The translations under genes were made by a program, and so were the position numbers. A stretch of 64,000 nt of DNA from Taxillus chinensis. Taxonomy: Eukaryota > Streptophyta > Magnoliopsida > Santalales > Loranthaceae. The notes under the pieces were generated by a model that had not been told where the DNA came from, made no database searches, and was given only the letters and a program-made list of their open reading frames with translations. The stretch lies in assembly GCA_023512835.1 (NCBI GenBank), contig CM042085.1, positions 7,796,062 to 7,860,061 on the forward strand, written 5' to 3'. Below are positions 46,930 through 59,547 of this stretch, in pieces; the first letter of the stretch is position 1; every line of letters starts with the position of its first letter.

Positions 46930-48786
46930 CCTACTTGTAGTGGCTTGTTGCTTTGCCAAATAAATATTACGACATCATCAAAGTTATTATGTCATCAACA
47001 TTACGTGTGACAAGTGTGACTTGTTGCTTCACTAAATACATTTTATGGCATCATCAAGGTTATATATTACGCCATTATCATTATTGTTGCAAGCGTAGCT
47101 TATTGCTGTCCTATATATGTCTTATGACATTATCAATGTTGCTTATTACATCATTTGTGGCAAATATATCTTGCCACAATCAAGCCACGCTTGCTTATTC
47201 ATCAAATGACATCACAAACATTACAAGCGTGGCTTGTTCTTTTTGTCAAATATATCTTGCTATGTCATTAGCGCCACTTATTACACCATTAACAATGTCT
47301 GTGATGTCATTTGATGAAAAAATGATATCATGTTACTTACACTGCCTTTATCAAATCGAAAGTTATATTACAAGCATTGTTATTTACATCATAAACACTT
47401 CTTACGTCGCAATTGTTTAAAAAAAACAACGTTGTTTAACTCAAATTTAATCGTTTCTCATATGTTACATTACAAACAATGTCACTTATGTCTTAAGTAG
47501 ATATTATGATGTCATCATTTATTGGAAACAATGTCGTTCAGCTCTAATGTTTCATCATTGCATTCATGACGAGTCATAACCAATGTTGCTTGCATCATCA
47601 ATAACTCTTGTGACATTATCATTTAATGGAGACGATGTCCTTCAGTTCTAATGATTTGTTGCTGCCTTCATGCAAAGTCATAAGTAATTATGCTTGTAAG
47701 ACCCATAAAAATTTAAGCCCTTCCTTAAATAGTAATAATAATAATGTCATTACTAAAAAATAGTTAGAAAGAATATTTTAGATATTATCAAAATAAAAAT
47801 AAGTACCCAGGATAGTCATTTAAGTAGCATGTGACTAGTAAGTAGCCGTTAGAATAGTAACTAGCGTTAGAATAGTAACTAACCGTTGGAATAAGTAACT
47901 AACTGTTATGAATAGTATCCGTTTGAATTGTTATAAATAGGTATGTGTATGTAATAATGTTTTTATAATATTATACTTTATAAAGTAAGAAGTCATGGAA
48001 TATAATGTTATCTTACTTTTATTATTTATTGATTACGCAATTATATTATTTTATCCGCGTTAATATTAAATACGTTATAAAAATAAAATAATTTCTTATA
48101 CGTCATAAAAAGTTTAGATGCTATATATTATGTCATTTAGTTTCTTAAACCAAATTACTATGGGTAAGTAAGTATTACAAGCCTTAACTTTACCAAAAGT
48201 ATAAAACATAGGTAAGGCCCAAAAATTTGAATGAGGCAGATTCTGGAGGTCCCATTCAAAAATTCATAACTTGAGTTATACAGATCCAATTGACATGAAA
48301 CCAAAGCCCATTTGTTCATTTATGACTTATCTAAAACGTGTAGAAATTTCAGAATTTAATATGAAGCCAATCAATTCCAGAAGTTAAAATACTACACATA
48401 GGTTCAGTGTGAACGGGTAAACTTTAGTATGACTTCAAAATTCAATAACTTTTGTTATACATATGTAGAAATTATAAAATTGATACCCATTTGTAGATAT
48501 TTGAGTTAGTAATGCAATACAATTGGCCGTTTGTCAAAAACTACAAAATTAAAAAAGTTATAATTGAATTAGTAAGGAGTACACCAATGTGGACTTTTGA
48601 TGCCAAAGGAACCTTCTAGGTTTAAAAGTCTTAAAACATTTTTTAATGGTAGGAGGAGATAACCACGTTTTTAATAAGAGATAATATGAGGAAAATAAAG
48701 TATTATATATATTTTAAATAATTTAATTTAATGCCAAAGTCAAATTCGTACACTATTTTTCACACTATTACACCTACCACCTTACC

Positions 48787-48794
48787 TATAAATA
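48787..48794 (+). promoter_or_regulatory. TATA box within the solo LTR
   Basis: TATAAATA in a GC-richer context (CTTACCTATAAATAGC), followed about 30 bases downstream by CTTCTCAAGCACTC, which looks like an LTR transcription start region. Confidence 0.4.
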
Positions 48795-48984
48795 GCATGC
48801 CTCACTTCCCTTCTCAAGCACTCTTTCCATTCAAATAAGCCACAAAACTCTCCTCCAAATACTTCCCAAAAAGTCTATTAACACCCCAATAGCCCTCCAA
48901 GCCTTCTCTTCTCTCAATCTTCCTCTCACTTGTTGGAAGTTCCAAGAGGTAAATATTTCAAGCATATATTAATCATGTTCTTCC

Positions 48985-49335
48985 TCCTCATACATATATA
49001 TATATTATGGATGGCCTTGCCCCTCAATATATATATGTATATTTATTAAACAATACGTATATGTATATATATATAAATTATTATTATTCCATGGAAGGCT
49101 AAGCCCCTCATACATATATATATTATGGATGGCTTTGCCCCTCAATATATATATGTATATGATATGTATATATGAGTATATAGATTATTATTATTCCATG
49201 GAAGGCTAAGTCTCTTCATACATATATATATTATGGATGGCTTTGCCCCTCAATATATATATGTATATTGTATAGTATATACGTATATTATATATGTATA
49301 TGTATACGTATAGATTATTATTATTATCATAGAAG
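48985..49335 (+). repeat. Three tandem ~110-118 bp repeats inside the solo LTR
   Basis: Each unit contains CATACATATATATATTATGG, ATGGC(C/T)TTGCCCCTCAATAT and, at its end, ATTATTATTCCATGGAAGGC. Starts are near 48985, 49104 and 49213. The third is missing its tail. AT/TA runs within units vary in length. Confidence 0.75.
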
Positions 49336-50480
49336 TTTTTCCACCATAATATACTTATATATGTCTCTCAATATATTATTTATGAATATACTATTATTAT
49401 TCAAACTAAAATATTAACTTTTTAAATTTTGTTTCAAGGTTTATAAACGGAAGACAAAAAGACAATAGGATTCCCTCTTCTTTCTTTACCACGATTCCGA
49501 CGTGGAAATTCATTTCCTATTTCTTCTCTATATTTATATCTCAAGGTTTTTTTCTTATAATATTATTTTAAGAAGAATTAACTTTCTTTGGCACTTCTTG
49601 GAAACTTGGTAATCTAACTTATTGAATGGTGAATACCCCTTTTACTTATCGGGGCTATTATTGCAAGATCTTCCTTTACGTTGAAATTTACCATTGAGTG
49701 ATTGTTTGAAAGTTTGTGAAGATATGTTTTATGTTTGGCAATATGTTTATGGGTGGTTCAGAAAGACCTCCAATGCATTGGGTAAAGAACATCACGGAGA
49801 GTGTCAATCCAGTTGATAACAAGTTATGCAAGATATCTAGGTGGTGAACCTAGATGAGTAGATATTCTTATTTTTCCATGAGTTGATTATTCTCCATATA
49901 TTATCCCTTACTTTTAACCTTCCTGGGCTATTTGAGCTCATTTCCTTTCATGTTTTGTTTCAAACCCCAGGGAACTAGGAGAAAGCAGGATGCTAGGATA
50001 ATGGTGTGTCCCAGTGCTTGGAATAAAATCATAAGAAGATTATGCATGTAGTATTTATGTCATGTAAAACTATAATGGGTCATCAACACCTAGTCTCTAA
50101 ACGCTAAACCTTAGAGATCTTGTGATGAGTCTTGATGTAATAAATAAACCATCGAATTTATGTTGAGTAATAGATTACTATTCATATAATTGTAATATTT
50201 TATTTATCTAACGCACCCGGTCCGAAGTCCAGATTTGGGGCGTTACAATGCTCACATCATCATCAACTATTATGACATCATCATTTAATGTAATGACATT
50301 ATTTAGCACTGATGTTCTATCGTTGCCTCCATGATAAGTCATCATTAGTGTTGTTCATATCATTGACAAAATATTATGATGTCATCATTTAATGTAAAGA
50401 GTGTCATTTGACTCTAATACTTTGTTATTTTATTATTCTTAAATTAAAAGTAATGTTGTTATTATCATGACCTATTTTTT

Positions 50481-51328
50481 CTTTTCAATTTTTCCTCATT
50501 CTATCTTTTCACCATAATGGCTTCCACCAACCCAAGAGCAAGAGAGATCAAAGAAGAAAATGCACTTTAATGCTCTGAGTGGGATTCATCGGGACGGAGG
50601 CAAGAGAGATAAGAGCAAGACTAAGGTGAAATTGTGATGAATTTGAGATTAAGCGCGATAAAAATCATTTGTATTCATTAATTTTATTCTAGAGGAAAAA
50701 AGAAAATAAAAAAAGAACTTATAGGGCTGGTCTAGACCCAATGACTTCAAACAAAAGATATAAGATGAGGAGGGGTGAGATGAGAAATGAAAAAAACAAA
50801 GGGAAAAAATGATTTTCCCCCATTTACAGAGATGTGGTTTTTTTACATACATAAATTTTAAATATATACTATTATTAAATTAAATTAAAATCTATCCATA
50901 TTTATTATTTTAAAAAATAATTTTGCCGCAATGTTATATTGTACAAATGAATTGCATAGGAATATCTTTGACTTTGTTTTTTTTTTAAATAATGTTAATG
51001 GTCTGAAAAAAAAATGAAAATTAGCCACTTTACCGACCTGACTCGGGTCCATACAGATTTAACCCCAAATAATTATTTAATAATTTGGTTTATTTTTAGC
51101 ACTAGTCGGGTAGATTTTTTAGATTGAGTTTTGAAATGCCCGCTTCATTATTTTATATATATTTTAATGATTGGATTTATATATATTTTTAATTATTTGA
51201 TATATCATTTTTTTTAACTTCCACAAACCATTTTCCTCAACAGAGTCTCAAAATCCCTAACCTGAGTGAGTCAGTGATTGAGTCAGGATCTTCAGTTCAG
51301 GGCCGCGATACTCCCTCCCCCGACGACA
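50481..51328. other. Upstream region of the PDI gene
   Basis: AT-rich, with no other gene. The last ~60 bases before the start codon are less AT-rich and likely 5' UTR. An in-frame TTG at 51278 extends the frame upstream but is not a plausible start. Confidence 0.4.
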
Positions 51329-54300
51329 ATGCCGACGTTCAGTCGTTTGCTTCTGCTCTCATCTCTCCTCCTCCTCCTCTTCTCCTCCGCTACTCCCACC
51401 TCCAAAGACGACGGTCTCGTTGACGACGACGACGATCTCCGTTTCATCCAAGACGGCGACGACTCCCACTTCCCAGATCCAGACCACCTCGGCGATGACG
51501 GGGACTTCGGAGACTTCGACGACGGCGAGTTCGGAGACGCCGAGTTTGACAGCGACGATGCCTACGCCGCGCCCGCTATCGACGAGAAGGACGTCGTGGT
51601 CCTCGAGGAGAAGAACTTCACCGCCTTCGTCAAGAGCAACCCGTACATCATGGTCGAGTTCTACGCCCCGTGGTGCGGCCACTGCCAGGCTCTCGCGCCG
51701 GAGTACGCCGCCGCCGCCACGGAGCTCAAGGACGAGGGTGTCGTCCTCGCCAAGGTTGATGCCCAGGAGGAGAACAACCTCGCTCAGTCGTACGACGTTC
51801 AGGGATTTCCTACTGTCCTCTTCTTTATCGATGGCGAACCCAAGCCCTACCCTGGCCAGCGCAATAAGTATGCTTTAGCTCTGTTTGGTTGCGTGGACAA
51901 TTTTAGATTGGCGATTGCTCTCCTTTTGGGTACTTGGAACATAGAATGAGTCCTTTTCCGTGGTTTCAATGCTTTTACCAGGGCTTTAGCATGCACATGT
52001 TGGATTTATTTTTTTTGTTATAGAACCATAGGAAATGTGTGAAATCAGTGTTGATTAGGACGATTACACATCTCAGGCATGTTGGATTTTCTGCTATAGC
52101 ACCGAATGAAATTGGTGTTTATAAGGACCATTACACATCTCGGGTGCTGATTTTTGAGTTCCGCGTTTTCCTTGCAGGGATGCTATAGTAGCTTGGATCA
52201 AAAAGAAGGTTGGACCAGCCACACACAACGTAACCACGGTTGAGGATGCTGAGCGGATACTGACATCGGAAGACAAAGTTGTTTTGGGCTTCCTTGATTC
52301 TTTGGTGGTATTTCCTCCTTCCCTTTTTCTACTCTATAACCATTTTACTTGTATGATATACTCGGTGGCTGATTGCATCACTGCAAAGGTGACTCTAATT
52401 TGGGTTGTAAGTTTTAACCTGAAATTGCTACTTATATTGTGATTTATCCTGGGCTTATTCCCAAAGCAATTACTTATGGTTAGCTTCTATGGTTTCTGGT
52501 GACATTATTGAAGGTGGTGTTGTTAAATTGAAAGGCATATGTTTTATCCATTTTTGTACAATCCAGCAGAGTTGGGGGAAAATTGAAAGTTGAGTGTCAA
52601 GAATACTCTGTTTTAGGTGCATCAAAACTTCATTTTTTTCCTTCTCTGCTTTCCTATTTTAGTTGAAAATAACTTCTCAGTTACCTCGTCCCAGTGTTCA
52701 ATAGTGGAGGTGTCCAATGAAATTAGGATTGTAATGATACTGTCTACTGGACATCTTTAACAATGGATATGGAAATTAGGATTGTAATGATTTACAGCGA
52801 CGAAGCTCAAATTTAGTGTGGAATAAGGAAAAACTAAGCCCAGGATTTCAGGGTCAGCTATATGGATCAAAGAAAAAATTCATGTGGGATGTATGTGTAC
52901 AGCTGATCCAACATAAAAGTATGCTACATGAATGTATAATTTTGATGGAAGATTTCATTTCCTGAGTGTCCAATTGAACGTTGTATTTTTTACTTTAATG
53001 CTTGAAATAGAAGGGATGCAATAAAATATAATTTTCTGACTCAGCTTGTTGTTCCATTAAGTGTCATTGTGTCTACATTTTATCTTCACTGCTGCATCAT
53101 TATATTAACTTTAGGGACCCGAGAGCAATGAACTTGCTGCTGCTTCAAAACTTGAGGATGGCGTCAACTTCTACCAAACTGTGAATGCAGATGTTGCTAA
53201 GCTTTTCCACATAAACCCTGAAGTTAAACGTCCCTCTTTGGTCATGCTGAAGAAGGATGATGAGAAATTGAGTCATTTTGGTTAGTTTTTCTCTCGTCGT
53301 TCACTTTGTTAGATAATTGATGTACCAGTTAATGATAATTGTATGATTATTTATGATTCTGCAGATGGGAAATTTGTCAGGTCAACGATAGCTGAATTTG
53401 TGTTTGCCAACAAGCTTCCTTTAGTAACCATCTTTACTAAAGAAAATGCACCTCAAGTATTTGAAAGTTCAATCAAGAAACAGGTAATGTGAAACTTGTT
53501 GAATTTCCTACCCTCTCAACTTGTAAATAAATATACCTTTGAATGAAAATTATGCTTTCTTATGGTCGTTGAAGTGACGTTTATATTTGTTACATTATGT
53601 TTTTTGTTATTCTGTCCAGCTGTTGTTATTTGCCACTTCTAAGGACTCACAGAATGTTCTTCCAAGATTCCAAGAAGCTGCAAAATTCTTCAAGGGAAAA
53701 GTAAGTTTTAGCCTGGGAGAGAGAAAGAATTCAAAATTTTATGCATCTATTTTGAAAAAAAACTTTCAAAACTACTGCATGCTAGCTTCTTTTATATATT
53801 TATAGATTCAGAGAAACTCCAAAATGTTGTCAAAAGTTCATTTCATATGGATCTTGTTGAATGGTTTCAGAATAATCTTGCCATTAAATCTCAAATAGTG
53901 CCGTTTTATCTAAACATGTAATTAAATTCTGGTTGACATCTCAATCTCTATGATATATTACTCTCCTCGCTGATGTAACAATGTTTGATCCTAATTATGT
54001 CAGGTTTTATTTGTCTACGTGGAACTGGACAATGAAGATGTTGGAAAGCCAGTTGCCGAGTATTTTGGTGTTGCTGGAGATGCCCCAACTGTTGCAACTC
54101 TCATCTGTTCTGGATTATTTTTTATGGATATTTGGTGTCATTTTGAACCACAATCAATTTCTTATAGGCTGGTTTTACATTTTGTTTGCTTCTATTTGTC
54201 AGGTTCTTGCATACACTGGAAACGATGATGGAAAGAAATTTGTACTTGATGGAGAGGTGACCGTTAACAATGTTAAGGTTGTAGCTGTTCTGCCCCCTTT

Positions 54301-54507
54301 TAATATGGCGTCGTTTCATTGGTGGTTGTGGGAAATTACAAAACCGAAAACGGCAACTTTGTTTCTCACAGATGTCTGAAAGAACGTGGTTTAAACTAAT
54401 TGCTTATGGATGTTATGTTCTGTCCCTCAGACTTTTGGAGAAGCTTTTCTTGAAGATAAGCTAAAACCATTCTTCAAGTCAGATCCCATTCCTGAAACAG
54501 TGAGTGC

Positions 54508-54539
<32 letters not shown>

Positions 54540-55391
54540 ATGTATTTGTATATATATTCACATTAAATAGTTTTACGTTCTGATCTAATAAATTACACCC
54601 ACAAATTTCTTAATTCAGAATGATGGAGATGTGAAAGTTGTGGTTGGAAAGAATTTTGATGAAATTGTGTTGGATGAGTCAAAGGATGTTCTTTTGGAGG
54701 TATCATCTCAAACCAATAGTGTGAAACCTCTTTTCATTAAAATTAAATGTCGTGATTTTTTCTTTCTGTGGAATCATCCAGATTTATGCTCCGTGGTGTG
54801 GACATTGCCAATCTCTGGAGCCAACATACAATAAGCTTGCCAAGCATCTTCGTGGCATTAATTCTCTAGTAATAGCTAAAATGGATGGAACTACAAATGA
54901 ACATCCCAGAGCAAAGGTAAACTCAGAATGGGATGTTGGCCCAAGCTATTATACACTCGCAGCTCAAGCGAAGATCACACATTCATGAAAAATCGCAAAA
55001 CGATTTATGTGTGAATTGGAACTACTAATAAGCATTTCTTCTGTGTTTTGCAGTCCGACGGTTTCCCAACAATTCTCTTTTTCCCAGCAGGAAACAAGAG
55101 CTTCGATCCAGTGAGTCATTTTTCACACATGCCAGTTGCTTGTCATCGATCCATTCTGTTTCGAATGGTGGATTCCATTATGCTTGTCCTTGTTGGATTT
55201 AAACCAAGTTCTCTGTCTCACAGATTACAGTGGACGCGGATCGAACAGTGGTGGCATTCTACAAATTCCTCAAGAAACATGCATCGATCCCTTTCAAGCT
55301 GCAGAAACCAACTTCCACCCCAACCTCAAAACCTATTAGTCCTGATGCGGAAGCTGGCCATGAGAGTAGCGGTGATAAGGACGAATTGTAA
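51329..55391 (+). CDS. Protein disulfide isomerase, PDIL1-4-like (568 aa, 12 exons, KDEL)
   Basis: Exons 51329-51867, 52178-52307, 53115-53280, 53365-53483, 53620-53700, 54004-54090, 54203-54277, 54431-54499, 54619-54699, 54782-54916, 55054-55110 and 55224-55391 join in frame to 568 codons plus TAA. A signal peptide (about 1-21) precedes a very acidic stretch (27-85). Two thioredoxin domains each have an active-site APWCGHC (Cys116/Cys119 and Cys455/Cys458) around two inactive b-type domains. The end is DKDEL, the ER retrieval signal. Possible N-glycosylation sites are Asn96 (NFT) and Asn197 (NVT). The enzyme forms and rearranges disulfides in the ER lumen. The acidic N-terminus and overall a-b-b'-a' order fit the plant PDIL1-3/1-4 group. 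Donors after exons 6 and 7 (GTTGCA, GTTGTA) are weak but keep the conserved frame. Confidence 0.93.
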
Positions 55392-58300
55392 TATCAAACA
55401 TGCATGGGTAATTAATAAGTTAAATGCATCTGTCTGTTGTCACATTAGTTAACGGGAATAGCCAATGGGATAAAAATTGGTGTCGAGGATGCACCATTTT
55501 CTCATTTTGCTGTTGTGCCTTGTTTTTTTTTTTTCTTTTCCCGTTGATCTGGGAAGTTGATGGTTACAAGCCATCTGTTGTTTCCCAAATATTGTCGACA
55601 ATGGAAAGAAAATAGAAGGCATTCATGAATGAGGAGTTCTAGAAACAAGAATATGAGCAGGAAATCGATGAGGGGGAATGTGGGAATGTTGTGGAGCAAG
55701 AAAATTTCATGAATTTCCGCATTTTCATAAATGTGAAAAAGTTTTATTTTTTTGTTTTATTTTATTTTTTTGCCATTGGGTGCTGACAATGTTTTAGAGG
55801 AATCCAAATCAGGTTTGGTTAATATATGTTACACTATTTATTACCTTTCCATGAAAAACGAAAGGAAGAAACATGTTTTACAAAGGATCCTTGAAGTTGA
55901 AGGAGCGTACAAACCGCTGTTACAATCACTTGCTTTATTAGTTAACAAATTATACGATCACTTGACATGGAAGCGATTGGTATGATTTCAAGGCTTTCAA
56001 TGAATCAGCGTTTTCAACACGGAAGCTATGAGTATCGATATTATTAAATATTTTTTAAATATGTGATTTAATATTAATCATATATGATTATGTCTTTGAA
56101 GAAGTATGTGTGTTAGTTAAAAAATTTAACAAAACTTTAATTCGGTTGGTTTTTTAAATTTAAAAAATAAATAGAGTAAACGTCTAAAATTTTTAATTAA
56201 AATATAAAATTTAAAAATATTTCATTTAATATTTATTCATATATATAATTTAAAAAGATATTTAATGAATCCTACGAGTCTTTTCCCTACAAACTAATGG
56301 GCTCCCGTCAACCTCATTATGCGTGATCGCAAAATTACCCACCATTGACTTTGACCTTCTAACGTTTTTTCCCTACTTCCATAAGCTATTCCATTCTAAG
56401 TTTTTTGTTTTTGTTTTATTTTAAACCTTTTTATTTGTTTATTTGTTTTTTCTTTTTGGGTTGATGTAACTAGTAAATGATAAGTAAAGTATTGGGTTAT
56501 ATTCAGATTTTCAGGAAATCATGGGAAATTTTTAAAATGGTTTAATTGACGGTATGATTTTTATTTGCCTAAAGATTGTTTAATTTGAAATAATAAATCG
56601 GAAGCATACTTGAATTTATTGTCGGAGTTTGATCAACAAGTTATGATCTTTTAAATTAGCACGACCTTAATGAACCCTAATTCTGAATAGTTCTGTTGAT
56701 GGGAATACAACCCTAATAAGCCATCATATAACTTGGTATATATATATATATATATTATTTGTTATTTTCAATTTGATCCCTCATCAAATTAAAAAATAGC
56801 AGTTTGTATCTATAAATTAATTCCATGACAATTATACCTTTTAAGCCTTATTTTAAAATTTTAATTAGATCACTTTAATTTAGGCTTTTCCAAAAATAGC
56901 ACATTTAATATTTACATGTTTGACTCTATATGATGAAATTATTACAACATTTGAACCGTTGGATCAAGTTGGAATTTTCAAAGCTTGTTGGAATATTCTT
57001 TATAGTAGCGATCAAGTTTTGAGGTTAGAATGAGTTTTAGGTGCCAGAATAAAACAGTTTTTGTTTTGCATTGATAGTCTGTGCAGTTTAATTCAAGTGG
57101 GTGGTAACAAAGTATCAACCGTTGGATGGATCTGAAATTTGAACAGCGTTATCAAGAGATATAGACGTTGACACTGAACAGTGGAAATTGTGTTTAATAT
57201 TTTTAAGTATTTATTTATTATTTTAAATGAAAAAGTAAATGTATGTAGAAAAAAAGAAATATAAAAATAAATATGATAAGAGAAAAATATAATATTTTAA
57301 TAAATACAGAGTAAATAGTATTGAGTTAAATTTTGAAGAGTTATTATTTATTTTATTAAAAATTTAGTTATAATAAATAATTTAAAAAGTATAATTTTTA
57401 AATTTTTTTTATTAAACTAGCTCTTTAAATTAATTAAAAAATATAAATATACTCTAATTCATTCATATGCATCCTCATTGCCATTAAATTAATATTAGTT
57501 TTTAATATATTAATTTGACTAGTGTTTATGTACGAACATAAAATCTGAAAAAATAAATTTACTTTTATTAAATATAATTATTTCATGAGCGACCCATTCA
57601 AATATAATAAATTACTATACTTTCATAAATATCTTCAAACTTACAAAAATTTAACTTGGGGATGATCTATATTTGTTCCGAATTTAAGTTCTTTCATTAT
57701 TTCCCCAAATTGCTGTGTAAAGTCAAGTTCTTATAGATGGAGTCGGGCTGAGAATTTAATATATTTCGGCTCCAATTGACATAGAAGCGGTTATTAGATA
57801 AACTAAATTAATGAATTTGAAGATAATAATAGCTTGGAAAAAATACAATCGTTGATTTTTTTATTGAAATTTATTGTCTGCAACAATAAATTTATAAACT
57901 ATAATTAATATATAATCACTCATTGTTCTCTTGTTAATGTTTACTAATTAAATATTATTTATTTATGGTTAGCATGGTGATAGGAGCACACGTCACTTGT
58001 GGTGAAGTGTATAACAAGATAGAAATTTTAGGAATAGGTGAAAAGTGAAATATTATTATAAAAATATTTTTAAAAAAATAAATAAAACCTTACTTACCTT
58101 TCTTTTAAAGAAATAAATATAACAAATGATTTATTAATTATAATTAGTATGCCAAGACTTTATTTGGCCAAAAATATTTCAGAAAATATATATATTTTTT
58201 TCTAGTGTAATATATATAAATTTTCGGAGGAAACTATGGTCTTAGTTGAATTATTTTTGTAAATAAAATTATTTTAAAAAAAATATAAACTCATACAATT

Positions 58301-58812
58301 TACATAACTTATAAATATTTTTAAATTATTTGGATATATAGTTTTTAAAAATAATTTTATTTTTTAAAATAATACTATTTTGCCAAAATATTTATAAAAA
58401 TAATCCTATAAATTATATAAAAGTATTTATATTTTGAGGGTGAGACAAATATAAATTAAAAAACATTTGTATTTAAAAAAATAAAATATATTGTTTGTTC
58501 CTACTAGGCAGGTCATGTTGGCAAAATACACGAAAGTGGAGACACGTCAGCACCGAACAATACCTTCACCAAAAAAGTCAACATTCCACCGTTAATTCTC
58601 ACTCACTCCAGTCCAATCCATCTCAGTGATCCGTTCTCTTAACTTGCGCCGCTATATGCTAATCTGGCATCTGGGCATCATTGCCTCCGATGCCGTACGC
58701 CGCTCTACACGTGGCCAGATCTGGCGGCACACTCCTCCGTTACCGCCAGCGAGGGGCCCGCACTCCACGTGCTCGTCTCGCGTCTACCGAGGGTCACGTA
58801 GGCCCCTCCCCC

Positions 58813-58815
<3 letters not shown>
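55392..58815. other. Intergenic between the PDI and HRGP genes
   Basis: The first ~300 bases are probably PDI 3' UTR. The rest is AT-rich without a recognised gene. Positions 56940-57180 contain phrases such as GAACCGTTGGATCAAG and CAACCGTTGGATGGATC that resemble LTR sequence, possibly a relic. From about 58500 the sequence becomes GC-richer toward the next gene. Confidence 0.4.

Positions 58816-58881
<66 letters not shown>
58816..58881 (+). repeat. CT microsatellite in the HRGP 5' leader
   Basis: About 31 consecutive CT units from roughly 58818 to 58880, ~165 bases before the start codon at 59047. CT/GA tracts in plant leaders are common and can act as GAGA-type elements, but no function is shown here. 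Confidence 0.85.
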
Positions 58882-58883
<2 letters not shown>

Positions 58884-59046
58884 CACTCAGAAACTGAAAC
58901 GGTTACAAATTCGTAATTGGAATCGCAGTTTTGCGTTCTCTCGCTCTCTCACGCTCGAACCGCAGAGCTCGCTTCCCCTTCAGATCTCTGCGTTTAATCT
59001 CCGTGCCTCGAAGCGAGAGCGTTCGATTTCGATTCCAGCCTCCAAA

Positions 59047-59547
59047 ATGGCGGTGCCGTTCTTGTCAGTGGTCCTCCTGTTGCTGCTCCCGTCAGTACAG
59101 GCACAGTTTTCTGCGTCGGAGGAGAGCCCGCCGCCGTCTCCGGCCCCCAATCCCGTCGCCGAGGTAAAATCTCCGATCTCTCCTCCGCCGGCGGAGACGC
59201 CGTCTCCTGTATCTCCTCCTCCGGAACTCGACACTCCGTCGCCTCCGCCGTCGCAGCCGTACTCGGGACCCCCTCCTCTTGCTTCTCCGCAGCCGGCTTC
59301 GGCTCCGTCTCCGGCTCCGTCGAGCGGCAACAACATCAGGCACGAGAGCGGCGATTCGATCCGGAGCGAGAGGGACTCGTCGCCGGGGTCGGACGGACTC
59401 AGCGGCGGACAGAGGGCGGGGATCGCGGTGGGAGTGGTCGCCGGAGCTTTTGTCGTCGGCATCGGCGGCGCCGTCTACAAGAAGCGACAAATCAACATCC
59501 AGCGATCTCGGTACGGGTACGCCACCACCAGGAGAGATTTCCTGTAG
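59047..59547 (+). CDS. Hydroxyproline-rich (AGP/extensin-like) glycoprotein with membrane helix, 166 aa
   Basis: Intronless. A signal peptide (1-19, SVQA|Q) leads into a Pro/Ser/Ala region (27-92) with SPPP and SP/AP/TP dipeptides, sites for hydroxylation and arabinogalactan addition. A charged spacer (97-120) follows, then a Gly-rich membrane segment (AGIAVGVVAGAFVVGIGGAV, about 124-143) and a basic tail (YKKRQ ... RRDFL). The frame is open upstream through the CT tract, but the ATG at 59047 is the first that gives a signal peptide and follows AAA. The protein is likely an arabinogalactan-type protein anchored in the plasma membrane rather than by GPI, linking the wall to the cell surface. 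Naming within the family is not possible by eye. Confidence 0.85.
   Translation: MAVPFLSVVLLLLLPSVQAQFSASEESPPPSPAPNPVAEVKSPISPPPAETPSPVSPPPELDTPSPPPSQPYSGPPPLASPQPASAPSPAPSSGNNIRHESGDSIRSERDSSPGSDGLSGGQRAGIAVGVVAGAFVVGIGGAVYKKRQINIQRSRYGYATTRRDFL

Larger units (their letters stand above)
47690..50252. mobile_element. Solo LTR, 2553 bp (47695-50247), with target duplication ATGCT
   Basis: It begins TGTAAGACCC and ends GGGGCGTTACA, with matching TGTAA/TTACA tips. ATGCT lies directly outside both ends (47690-47694 and 50248-50252), the 5-bp duplication of LTR retrotransposon integrase. No internal coding, primer site or second LTR copy is visible, so it is a solo LTR left by recombination. It carries TATAAATA at 48787-48794 and another TATAAATA near 47932. 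The length suggests a large Ty3-type element, though this is not provable here. Confidence 0.85.
46930..50480. repeat. Degenerate tandem satellite, unit about 103-107 bp, interrupted by a solo LTR
   Basis: A TGTCATCATTTAATG-type core recurs at about 47509, 47612, 50273 and 50380. With the inserted LTR removed the spacing is about 103, 103 and 107 bases. Each core is followed by ATGTC(G/C)TT(C)AG, then CTCTAATG and TTGTTGC-type words. A more diverged part (46930-47430) repeats GTGGCTTGTTGCTT and TGACATCATCAA at 75-130 base spacing. No coding sense. Confidence 0.65.

Noticed and set aside
46930..50480. CRISPR-like array in the repeated region
   Set aside because: Units are ~105 bp, diverged and without spacer/repeat structure; this is plant nuclear DNA, so it is a satellite.
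51278..51328. Upstream extension of the PDI start
   Set aside because: It begins with TTG; the ATG at 51329 gives a proper signal peptide.
51359..51682. Minus-strand valine/glutamate-rich frame
   Set aside because: Antisense shadow of the acidic PDI exon 1.
58681..59046. N-terminal extension of the HRGP frame with Ser-Leu repeats
   Set aside because: Runs through a CT microsatellite and lacks a signal peptide; the ATG at 59047 gives a normal one.
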